DNA from: Linnemannia hyalina
Lineage: Eukaryota; Mortierellomycota; Mortierellomycetes; Mortierellales; Mortierellaceae
Length of the DNA stretch: 64,000 nt
Direction of reading: 5' to 3'
Assembly (NCBI GenBank): GCA_019671135.1
Contig: JAHRHY010000006.1
Coordinates: 1,426,001-1,490,000, forward strand
Shown: in pieces, positions 1 through 10,037 of the stretch
How the letters are laid out: every line of letters begins with the position of its first letter
Position numbering within the stretch: position 1 is the first letter of the stretch
Notes under the pieces: generated by a model
Databases searched by the model: none
Seen by the model: only the letters and a program-made list of their open reading frames with translations
What the model was told of the DNA's origin: nothing
Program-made: the position numbers and the translations under genes

Positions 1-1961
1 GTGAGTCGTCCTTGTCCTCGAAATCATCGAGTCCTGGTCGAGGCTTCAGCAGACAGAGCTCCCGGATCAAAAACGCGCGGTGATACATATTCGGCGCCAT
101 TCTCCCTGTGGGCGGGTTCTGGCTAGCCTTGATTGCGTCCGTCGAGATGCAATCCTGAGAGTACATAAACTTGCCAAGTGTCGCGTCGGTCACGAATCGT
201 AGGGCCTCTGTGTCCTGGATAAATCCCCAGTTGCAGCTTGGAATGGCGTCGTCCCGGTTTCCAAGCTGGATGATGGAGCAGGATACATCTAATTCCATCA
301 GTCGCCGCAGAACGGTGCTCCCGTGGAGTAAGTTTGACTTTACAACACCATCTGTCACGACCACCAGTGACGGGGATGCTGACGTCGGCATCAAGCTCAG
401 CGCAAACAGACCAGCCGTCAGCGTGTACGACAAATTGGCGCCCGACAATCCGACACCCCAAGATTTCCGTTGAGTGATGTCGTCCTCGAGATCCAGCTCT
501 GTGTTGACATCATCGACAGCCTCCTCCACCGCCAGCGAGTATCCCAGGGTCTCTCGCGTTCGCCGAAGCTCACCTCGGAATCGAGAAAGTTTTGCCTGAA
601 ATTTGGCAAGCTGTATCCTGAGAACCTTGAGCACACTGTGAATGTTGGATTCCGTCAGAACGACATCCTGCAGCAGCACCTTCATTGTGGGAAAGTTGGC
701 GAGAATCTCTCCTGTGTGCAAGTTACTGGCAAATTGAGAACACTCGGCAATGACCGTGATGTGGATCTCGGACTATGGAAGGACAGGATTGTTCAATTAG
801 AATCTGAGGAATTGCATCCAATGACAATCATAATTTGGCATCTTAAGAATTGTCTTACCTGGACAAAGTCCTGCTTCATTCCCGGACACGAAAACCGCTC
901 TGAAAGCCCCGTCAAACACTTTGTAAGTCTATAAAGTCGATGAAGGAACGGTGTTAATTGTCAGTTCCAAATATTAAAACATATCCATGCCGTTGTAGAA
1001 AGACGTTGCACCTACGTGTCCATGACTTGGCCCATGACGATCTTTGTTCCCCCGGAATCCACAGTGAGGACCGAGGAGCTGACGTCGACCATGAATACAG
1101 AGCGATACTTCTTGTTGATGTAGAAGACGCGGGTCTGAGGCACAAATCGCATCGTCTCGAGTGGGTGTTGCTGTGTCGTATCCGTCCACGGAAGATGCTT
1201 GTCCGATGAGCCATACAGTACAGAGAGATTCTACCGTGCATACCAATTGACGAATGTCAGATTAGGATCAAACATTTGAGGTGCCATTGACTCTTGCTGT
1301 GAATACGAGGAAAGACGTTGTACCTCTGAGTCTAGGGATGTGACAGAGGAGAAGAGGTTCCTCAGGAGGGCCTCTTCGAGGTCGGACCTCGACAGCATTT
1401 CCTGATCCTCAATAGCGACGGCTATGCTCCTAGCATCTTCAGTAAGCGGCGTTGGAAGTTTCACTGGCGTTTTGAGGATGGAGGTGCTTCGCTGTTGTTC
1501 TGGCGGGCCATTGGCATTTAGGGGAGGTTGGGCGCCGGGTTTCTTGGGTGAGGTTGCTTTGGCTGAGGATCCTTTGGGCGATGTTGCCCTGGGGGAGAGT
1601 GACGGTGTAGAAGATGACGACGACGAGGCGGATGAAGAGTAGGAGGTGGCGAATGATTTGAATGGGAAGTTGGGTTGGGTCGCGTTGCTCAGGCTTCGAT
1701 TCGGCCTTGGGCCTGCTTCTTGAATGACATGTGTGGGTTGGGTGGGAGTAGGGGTTTGTTCCTCTATGGCGTTGGCCGAGTCGTCTGACGAGTCCTCTTG
1801 AAAGTAGTAGCTATTGCAATCACACACAAGTACAAGAAGCAAGGTTCCGTGTCAGTCCAGGCGGGAGTATTGATGAGGTTACTGTTATTATTTGCTGAGT
1901 GTCTATTCTTTGCTTGTCGTTGTCTACGTGTATTATTGACTCGTTGTCCTCACCTTGCCAT
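1..1961 (-). CDS. SZT2: SZT2-like KICSTOR subunit, N-terminal part (3' end outside window)
   Basis: In animals SZT2 is the large scaffold of KICSTOR, which brings GATOR1 to the lysosome to restrain TORC1 when amino acids are low. The model uses exons 1954-1961, 1324-1810, 1016-1230, 859-928 and 1-772 (runs off the left edge), and all phases agree, giving about 517 residues. The order of conserved blocks follows the animal N-terminus as I know it: a strand with VFYINKKYR and VFMVDVS, then CLTGL, then SEIHITVIAE, a VWA-like segment with VVTDGV and a CSIIQLG strand, and an MYHRAFLI motif. The first about 165 residues are Ser/Pro-rich and fungus-specific. The first coding exon is only 8 nt (ATGGCAAG). 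The intron at 1231-1323 has a weak donor (GTACAA) but is forced by an in-frame stop and by similarity resuming at NLSVL. Family call strong; exact splicing of that intron less sure. Confidence 0.8.
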
Positions 1962-2303
1962 GTGTGCCTTATGATCCCATAGAATGGTCTGTCGATGGTT
2001 CGGGCGAGGCGGTAGTGAGTGTGAGAAGAAGAGTGGGTGAGTAAAGGCCAGAGGGCGCGCGCCGTTGAGGTTGAGGATGGATGCTTCAGGAAACAGTCAC
2101 TCGTAATTTTTTTTTTATTTTCAATGTGTGGTCTCTATGCCCTGCCGTGGGTGTCATAAGCTTTTCGCTTTTTCACTACGGTTCGTGTGAAGGAAATCGG
2201 TGGCGGGGTAGAGGACGCGCGTGTTAGTAAAACAGTAATATAACGCACAATCGAACAGCGAAACCCCCCCCCCCCCCCAATATCAATCCATTACGGAGGT
2301 TGT
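1962..2303. other. Intergenic, SZT2 promoter and J-protein 3' flank
   Basis: No coding potential is supported here. The stretch holds a T-run near 2108-2118 and a C homopolymer of about 15 bases ending at 2278. It should contain the SZT2 promoter and the 3' end of the J-protein transcript. Confidence 0.6.
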
Positions 2304-4615
2304 TTATTCCTTACCATCGCGAAGAACACTGTAGGCGGCGGTGATCTCCTGAAACTTTTTCTTGCCTTTGGCCTTATCCTCTGGAGTTGAGAATCTGTCC
2401 GGATCTATCCAATTGAAGCACAATACAAACCTATTTAGTTCGAGTAATAAGGTGGTATCGACACGCCAAGTAACAAATCTCCAAGAGTAGCTCAATTTAC
2501 GCCATTTCATGGCCAGTCCTCTGAAAGCAGACTGAATCTCCTGGACGGAGGCATCCTTCGGGACACCAAGGACTGCATAGTAACCCATGGGGTCTCTAGA
2601 AGGACCTCTTTGCTCAGAAGACTGAGATGAACGCGAGCCATATGAAGATTGCTGCTGGTATTGTTGGTTCTCGCTCCAGTCCTGTCGTCGCTGCTCTTCT
2701 TCAAACCTATCATTGATGTCGACATTGAGCAACAGGTTAGTGAAACATATTGTACCTGAGCTTGATGCATTGCTGTCGAACTGGTCTTACCTGTCGTATG
2801 CCTTAGTCCAATCCGCGTCCCAAGATGTCGATGATGCTTCTGGTTCATGTCCGTCCATTTCCCTACAGGTGTGCCGAACAAGTAACCATGCTATTAAAAG
2901 GTGTGCCTGACCATGAAAAATAAGCCTTCCAAACAGAGCCATTTTTCTGAGCAATACCTTTGACGCCACCAGTCTCTGATGCGGTAATCCATTATGGGGT
3001 AGTAGAGGACAGACCATGCCACAATAAATGTAGGAGCGACCACTCCCAGCCAAAAACCGCTAGTCATTGTCATTCCAAAGCGCGAGGTTCCCAGCAGCAA
3101 AAGTCCTGTCGCAGCGGCGACGGCTGTCACGGCACTCACGCGTTGCCAAGAGTAGAACCGTAGGCCTCCGACCAGTCCTGCAGCGTCATGCGCCTGTACA
3201 AATGTTCGAAAAGTCCTGTCCAGATGGCGAATCGAGAATACATACACAGGCATGTACACAGGTGCCAGCACAAGCTGGTTATACTCAAAGTCCATTGACA
3301 TAATCCTGGCACGATCGCACTTGTATGCTTCCACTAGCCACTGTTCTGCAGTTCGGACTTCGTTCTCCTCGATTGCTGTTTTGATGAATTTGAGGGCGAT
3401 GATGGGTTTCATGGTGAAAGGATCCAGTCCACGGTTTCGTAGTCCTCGCTTTTGGTCCTCTAGATCCGTCGATTCCATGTCTTGTGGGGTAAGGGTCTTG
3501 GCAGAAAGAATGCTGGAACTGCTCCTAATCTGATTCACAAATCCACGGCGATACTTGTATGAGGCATAGACCTGGAGTTCGGGAAGGGTGCTTGGGTAGG
3601 TGTTTGAGAATTCGTGGCGGGTCTGGACCGATCTCCAGGTTGTCTCCCAGGACGATTCGTTCTGCTTGGTGACTTTGTTGTAGCGCGTGACAACACGATC
3701 CCACCCAACTAATTGATATGAGAAAGAAGAAGCGGAGATGAATTGACTTCTTGCATGATTCTGTGGCTGTCATTGGTGCAACAAACACACACATACACGA
3801 CTCACTCACTCACCCTGGGCATTGATGATCTTGGATCGGACGGATCCACTGGCGGCCCAGAAGGGGAGATAGAGAGCCTCGATCTTGTTGACCTGATTGA
3901 TCTTGGCAGAGAAGAAACTATGTCCGTGATAATTCCCAAAGACCTTTAATCGCCGATTAGAACACTTCCATCAGCAAAACCAATAACCAATAATGCGCCA
4001 ATCACCTCTTTTCAAAATTCAAGATATGTTGGCTTACCTCTTCTGCCTGGGCTGCGTTCATCCTGAAGGAAACAAGCCGAAGTTTCTCCTTAGCAGGGCC
4101 TTCTGACTGGCTGCCGCTCTTCTTGTCGCGATATCCATATTCCGATGACCGCCTGCTGCTTGTGGTAAACCTCCGGGTAGGGGCAGCATTCAAGCTGTGG
4201 CTGTCAGATGGGAGCCGGGCTGGACGTAGGACTATCTGTCTTGCGGTGACTGTTAAAATAAAGTGTAGAGGAGGTGATTGATCAGTTTGGTCTGTCTCCA
4301 GAATGCGTGCCATAACTGGCCTCGATCGATCACTCTCTCACTCTCTGATATCTGTGGCTGTGGGCCCAAAGCTAGAAACACCAATGCGACTCAGAAAGGT
4401 GTCTCGTTCGCTTTCTTGAATCTATCGTTTTGCGCTCTCGTTCTTTGCTCTTTTTTTCCCATGCAACCTCCTGTACTATCGTTCTCACCAGCCTATTTGT
4501 TGATAAGAATTGGTTCGCATCGTTGAGTGGCAGAGTGCAGCTGGGGTAGTTTACATGAGAGCGACGCCCATTCGAAGACGCTCTTGATGGTCCTTGCGGT
4601 ACCACAAAGAGCCAT
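2304..4615 (-). CDS. Membrane-anchored J-domain (DnaJ-like) protein, probably mitochondrial
   Basis: Likely an Hsp70 co-chaperone held in a mitochondrial membrane. The seven-exon model (4555-4615, 4038-4249, 3814-3943, 2958-3708, 2791-2862, 2501-2706, 2304-2404) gives 510 aa with all phases matching. The first about 60 residues are basic and hydroxylated (TARQIVLRPARL, TRRFTTSSRRSS), like a mitochondrial presequence. Two hydrophobic segments lie near residues 325-343 and 352-372. The J domain is at the C-terminus (about 440-510, starting near GYYAVLGVPKDAS). Its HPD motif (about residues 478-480) is intact only after removal of the 2405-2500 intron, which splits the His codon. The central conserved region (about 92-300) looks like a fungal-type family but I cannot name it. 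The C-terminal J domain on the far side of two membrane spans resembles import-motor-style co-chaperones in layout only. Confidence 0.8.
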
Positions 4616-5650
4616 GTACGTGTGTTTGCGAAACGAGTCGACCTTGAAAAGTAGCGGAAGTGTGGTGATGTAGAAATGAAGGAATAAAAGTGCGAAAAGG
4701 GGAATGAGGAAACATAAAAAGCCATGGCACCATGACGTCACATTCTTCACAGTTCGGACACCGGAGTGACCAGCGCAAGAGGATAGATATATGAGAGCTA
4801 CATACCGGCGGATTGTAGAGGCAATTGAGGGGTTGCGTAGGTCAGGATGGCTCGAGCTCGCGAAAGAGATGAAGATATGAACACCAAAAGAGACGAGATG
4901 AAAAAGATGGGGAGAAATGTTATATATGAATGGCGTGTGACAGGGAAGGAAGAAAAGATAAAAAAGAAAGTTGGGAGGAGGGTTCTTTGTATGTTTTCGA
5001 TGGATATCTGAATCGAACCAACCAAATATGAGAGCATGGGATAGCATGTCGAGGACCTGCATGGGGTCGTGTGGTCGTGTGGTTGAGAGAACGACGAGAT
5101 AAAGAGAAAGAGCGCATAGACGTTGGTACGGAGAGAAGAGTAACAGCATTGGTAGGAGCAAGAGACAAAAAAAAAGCAAGAGCTTACTTTAACATGGACG
5201 ACTGTCGTTCTGTTCGCAGTCAGCTCAAGCCGGCAGAGAGAACAGACCGCACATAAAGCGTTGTAAGACCTCTTAAAAGAAGAGGGAAACGAGTCATTTT
5301 TTTCACGTTTTTAGGTTCTCTCTTTTCACTCACTCACTTCCTCACCTTTTTTTTTTTTTTTCTTCTTTTTCTTTTTCATTACTTCTCCTTTCTCCTTCCT
5401 TTCAGAATCCCATGCCTCGATCATCCTCACGACTTGGACGACAACACCTCGACCCGCCTTGCCTGTCGCTCATTTGAACCCGCTGCCATATATTCAACCC
5501 AAACACAACACCCTGCCTCCATACTATTTCTTTTTCTTCTTCTTGACAAGCGCTAATCAACTCGCCACCACCCCCACAACAACAACAAACAACAACAACA
5601 GGAAAAAAAAATAGTGGGATAATCAACCAAGAACAACAACATCCATCGCC
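4616..5650. promoter_or_regulatory. Divergent promoter region, J-protein / Pho80-type cyclin
   Basis: About 1 kb lies between two divergent start codons. The cyclin side ends in a pyrimidine-rich leader (about 5290-5410, long T and CT runs) and an A/AAC-rich stretch before the ATG. Open frames here are low-complexity and lack conserved motifs, so I read the region as two promoters and 5' leaders. Confidence 0.55.
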
Positions 5651-6657
5651 ATGCATCTACAGCCAGGCTCAAACCATGTCTCGCCGTCACCAGAACCAAC
5701 AGTGTCTTCACAACCGGCGCAGCCTGCAGGAGTGATCCTCGTCCCGGAGTACTTTCACCAGGCCGATATGAACCATCTCACCATCATGATTGGTATGTGA
5801 CAGCGGACAAAAAAGGAGTAGCAACAGCCTGCACCTTTGAAATGACTCTCCAACAGGCAAGAGGACGCCAGAGAACAAAAGCAGACGGGATCACACTTCG
5901 ACTTGATGGATTGTACTAGAGATCCATACTGGATGAGAGCTGACTGAGATTCTCCGTTTTTTTTCCTTTTCTTTTCTCTCACCATGTACTTCCTTTGGTC
6001 GTGGCACCTACTTTACCCACGCTAGCGGACATGCTCTGTCGACTCACGGCCCACAATGACCAAATACCCCTCACCTCCGCCAATCTGACCCGCTTTCACT
6101 CACGGGCGCCACCACAAATATCGGTCTACGACTACCTTCGGAGAATTGTCAAATACACTTCACTGGAACGAGCCTGCCTGCTCGTCATTCTAATATACAT
6201 CGACCGAGTGTGCGAAAGGGTCAGGACGTTCACCATATCTTCGCTCACAGTACACCGCTTCATCATTGCGTCAGTCACTCTCGCGGCGAAGGCCGTCTGC
6301 GACTCTTATTGCACCAACTCTCACTATGCCAAGGTTGGAGGTTTGAGCACACAGGAGCTAAACAGTCTGGAGGTCGAGTTTTTGGGATTGATCGAGTGGC
6401 GAGTCGCTGTCGAGGGAACCATGATGCAGCGATACTATGTCAACCTGGTAAGGCAGCACTCACAGTTCGAGATCGCAGAGTCAGCCCACCCTCACCACCA
6501 GCACTCTGCATCGGACTCTCAGAACGACGAGGATGAGAACATGAACAGTAGTTCAGACGGTTCAGAGAACGAGCCAGGCCAGAGCGAAGGCTCCGTTGTC
6601 GCAGAGACCGACTATGTAGAAGGACTACGAGATCAATGGGTGCCCATGGGAGAATAG
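5651..6657 (+). CDS. Pho80-type cyclin (partner of a Pho85-like CDK)
   Basis: Exons 5651-5792 and 6026-6657 join in phase to give 257 aa. The PHO80/PCL-type cyclin box spans about residues 40-170: ADMLCRLTAHND opens it, followed by FHSRAPPQISVYDYLRRI, ERACLLVILIYIDR and HRFIIASVTLAAK, and the typical LEVEFLGLIEWR. Proteins of this family bind Pho85-like kinases through the cyclin box and direct them to nutrient-response or cell-cycle substrates. The N-terminus (about 35 aa) is Pro/Ser-rich and the C-terminus (about 80 aa) acidic and Ser/Asn-rich, both probably disordered. Which Pho85 cyclin subgroup it belongs to cannot be decided by eye, so no symbol is given. The intron acceptor at 6025 restores the cyclin box exactly. 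Confidence 0.88.
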
Positions 6658-6778
6658 AACATAGTAAAATAATAATCGTAATCTTTGAAAGATATGGTAC
6701 AGATGTCGTTTTTATTATTTCCAATGCAATGTATCGCCCTTGACTTTGGGTGAACTTCTCCTTGTCTTCAACGAGCGC

Positions 6779-7414
6779 TTATCGCTTCAAATCCACACTG
6801 CGCTCCAAGGCTAATGACACATGATAGAAAGTCATATAGAAAAAAAAAGGCGGTCAATAAACAGATCCGTCTTGGATATTCCAGAATCCAAACAAGTCGA
6901 GTTACTCCACAACAACGGCGTTAAAGCAGAAATTCCACTTACGATTATAGTGCAACAGCTTCTCGATCAAATCAACGTGTGTCAAGACCATACGGCGGCA
7001 ACAATATCTCTTGAGTCCAAGGGCGTCAAGGGCATCACTAAAAAACAATGAAAAGAAGGTAAACAAACACGGTGAGTGACTTGTCTAGAATTCAAGTCCA
7101 TGCATATGTCTACCCTCCTGTGAGAAAAATGCCGCGTGGTTCCATAGGTTGAGCCCGCTGCAGTCCTGCGCCGTAGCAAGATCGTTATTCGTTTTAGCAA
7201 ACGCTTGGTATGTTTTGCATTTGATTGACCGTGGTGGTGGTGGTGGTGGCGGGGCTGAATTGTCGAAGAGGAAGGTGAAATCCTGGAGGCTAAAAAACGA
7301 AAAGAAAAGGGAGACTCACCCTTCGCTGTAGTCGGACTGCAAGAGGGACAGGTAGTGGTCCCATTTGTTTCCGATGACCTTTCCGCAGGAGAAACAACGA
7401 ACAGGGATGATCAT
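6779..7414 (-). CDS. RPB10: RNA polymerases I/II/III common subunit RPB10 (RPABC5)
   Basis: A small zinc-binding subunit shared by all three nuclear RNA polymerases. Exons 7320-7414, 6943-7037 and 6779-6810 give 73 aa; the yeast protein is 70 aa. It starts [12 protein letters not shown], with the CX2C pair at Cys7/Cys10, and carries the RYCCRR motif with Cys44/Cys45, completing the family's zinc site. It continues [19 protein letters not shown], which is nearly invariant in eukaryotes. The last exon is only 32 nt (11 codons). The gene is divergent from UPF3, with 261 bp between start codons. Confidence 0.97.
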
Positions 7415-7675
7415 TTTGTTGAGTGTATGTGTCGGTGGTTTGTTGATGGTTGTGAACAAGGAAACAAAAAAAAGCTGAGCAGCATCTGTTCACTGATAAA
7501 CACAAAAAAAAAAATGGCTTGCGTGACCGCCAAGTGTACTCTCCGCCGAGCCAAGCCACTGACTCCAGCCAGACATGTCAGCTTTGGAATTGGAAACCTG
7601 CCCGCCATCTCTCTCGCCTCACCACAATTCCACTTTACTTTCCGCTCACTTTCCCGACACTCGCGACATTTCCTC
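7415..7675. promoter_or_regulatory. Short bidirectional promoter RPB10/UPF3
   Basis: The 261 bp between the two start codons must serve both genes. It contains A-runs at 7467-7474 and 7503-7513 and an upstream ATG at 7514 in frame with UPF3. If the upstream ATG is the real UPF3 start, the shared promoter is only about 100 bp. Confidence 0.5.
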
Positions 7676-9440
7676 ATGAGCACCAAACCAGCACCTTCAA
7701 AGCGCTCAGCAAGAGCAAAGGGCCCCAGTAGGGGGCAGGCAAAGTTCAAGATTGTTGTTCGTCGGCTTCCAGCCAACCTTCCAGAACACGTCTTCATGGA
7801 CTCCATCAAGGGCCTTGTGCCCGACTCAGCCCTCGACAGACCAACAACCTGGGTTGCAGGAAAAGTCAGCAAAAAGTATGTTCGCATGGGCATGAAGACA
7901 GCCATCGAGGGGTGTTTTGTTGTTATCAAGGTACCTTACTTTATACACTCACACTGGTCCACCATTGCCACTTTCATAGTCCTGTGAAAGCAAACACCTT
8001 CGCGCGTGCCTACATTTACTTCAAGAACGAGAAGCTCGCGCTCGAGTTCCAAAAGGCTTACCACGGACACACCTTTGTGGATCGACATGGAAACGAAGGC
8101 AAGGCTCATGTCGAGTTTGCTCCCTTTCAAAAGATACCCCGCGAGCAGCGCAAGGCGGACACCAAGCAAGGAACCATCGAAGAAGGTACGATATTCAAAC
8201 AATGCCGCAGTCATTTCGAATCTGGCTGTGCCTTGACCCCATGTTCTAAACCCCGTACGACAATTTTTTGTGTGGTTAGATCCGGATTACATTGCATTCC
8301 TCCAGTCTTTGACGGCGGACCCAACCGATGCCGAGAAGGAAATGAAGCTTTCAGGAACCGAACAGCGTGAGTTCTGGCAGAACTTCCCATCGCCTTATCA
8401 TATAATGGCAAAACTACGGAATGATGTTAATCGTTCTGTTTCACGATACTTGTATAGTGTTGAAGGAGAGCGCCATCAACCCAAAGTCAACACCTCTATT
8501 GGAAGCATTGAGGGCACAGAAGGCTGCTGCACAGGCCAAGGCTCAGGCTGCCAAGCTGGCTGCCCGTCAGGCGAGACAAGCAGGGAAAGCAGGAATATCC
8601 AATGCCGGCAAAGTCCAGATCACCATTCTCGCCAACAGGAACGCGAAAGATGCCGCAAACAAGGCAGGAACTTCTGCATCCACAAACTCGGCTGCATCGA
8701 TAAACAAGTCTCAGACTCCACAGGGCAAGAAGGCAGCACAAGCACCCGAACCCGAGACTACACAGGGAGCAAAACCAAAACGGGAGAGGAAGCGCCGAGA
8801 CAGAGCAAGCAAGCGGGCAGGAAATGAAGCAGCTTTGACAGGCAATGCCAGCCAACAACAAGGAGACTCCGCCCCACCCCAGATCACACTGTTGAAGCCC
8901 AAGAACGCTCAAGGGTCTCAATCCTCCAACGTGGCGACTCAGGGTTCAGGACAGCAGGAGGCGCGTCCGCAATCTGCCCAAAACCAGCCTAACCAAGGAG
9001 GATCCAACTCTGGTGGCCGTCGGGGACAGCAAAATCAAGGAAACAATAATCAAGGCAACAGCAGCAATATCACCACCAGCAATAACACCAGCACAGCACA
9101 GACTGGAAATACAGGTTCTGGGGGCAGCGCCAAGAAGGATCCTGCTCAGCCCGCCAATGCAGAGGGAGGTCAGGGTCGTTCGGGGCGCTCACGCCGGAAT
9201 CGAGGCGACCGTGCGAAGCAAGATCCCAAAGCAGGTGGAGACAATGCGACCGGAGGCAACCCCAGCAGCAACGCCAACTCTAACCCCACCCCCAACACAA
9301 ACAGCAATAACAATACGAATAGCGGATCCAATACTGGAAACAAACCGGAGGGTCAGAGTGGTGGAGGACGCTCGGGTCGTAATCGACGCGGCCGTGGCGG
9401 TGCTCAGGAGAACTCGACTACACCTGCTGCACAATCGTAG
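7676..9440 (+). CDS. UPF3: Nonsense-mediated mRNA decay factor UPF3
   Basis: UPF3 binds UPF2 and helps activate the UPF1 helicase on transcripts with premature stops. Exons 7676-7875, 7980-8185, 8280-8366 and 8458-9440 join in phase (491 aa). The Smg4/UPF3 RNP-like domain occupies about residues 22-165: KIVVRRLPANLPE, TTWVAGKVSK, FARAYIYFKN, the YHGHTFVDRHGNEGKAHVEFAPFQK stretch at about 7.9-8.15 kb, then DPDYIAFLQSL. A helical Ala/Lys/Gln-rich segment follows. The rest is a long disordered Gln/Asn/Gly/Ser tail with three SGR(S/N)RR-type basic clusters that may bind RNA. I start at 7676 because the domain follows closely. An in-frame ATG at 7514 would add 54 residues rich in Arg and Ser and cannot be excluded. 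Confidence 0.93.
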
Positions 9441-10037
9441 GCGCCAACCCTCAAATCGTCTCGATCGGGTGGTGGCATTGGCTGAAGGAGAAGTTCGCGA
9501 TCCGACCATGACTTCTGCAGATATCATCTTTTGCCGCGGCGCGATTCTAATCCGCCAATTGCTGTACCTATTGCGTTGCGCTTTAATTGCGAGATGGTGT
9601 CCCCCACAACAAATAAACAGAAGAAAGGGAAAAAAAAACCGGTTGAACGCTTGATCGAGCTATGGTTTGTGAAGAAGCTCGGGAAACCTCGAAACGGCAG
9701 GATGCGCAGGCACTATTTCGTAGAAAAGAATGAGTGACTGCGTGCCTGTGACTTGAATCGCCGTTCTTCGTAAGGGAATGCTCACCTCCCTTGCTCCCCT
9801 CCCCTTGTCGCTTATTTCTTTATCTCTTTACATTCCTTCACTTCCTTTCTCTTTCTCACTTCACACATCCACTTTCACCACTCTCTTTCTCATACCCCTC
9901 ACCCCTCATTCTCCTTTCGACTCACATACTCTGCGCTAACCTTCACCTCGAACCCTGCTCACTCATTGCTGTACTCAACTCTCCTCCTCCTTCGTCAACC
10001 ACCAGGAGCCAGACACCAGCGAAGCGCCTAAAACGCA
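9441..10037. other. Intergenic, UPF3 3' end and ADCK2-type gene promoter
   Basis: An AATAAA lies at about 9610 downstream of UPF3. From about 9781 the strand becomes an almost pure pyrimidine leader for 200 bases, typical of the 5' flanks in this window. Its open frames are composition artefacts. Confidence 0.55.

Noticed and set aside
1231..1323. Apparent frameshift or stop in SZT2
   Set aside because: Removing an in-phase intron (branch-like CTAAT/CTGAC, TAG acceptor) restores the frame, so no pseudogene is claimed.
4493..5179. 228-aa minus-strand open frame
   Set aside because: Hydrophobic low-complexity product of a CT-rich strand in a promoter; its only useful part is the first exon of the J-protein (4555-4615).
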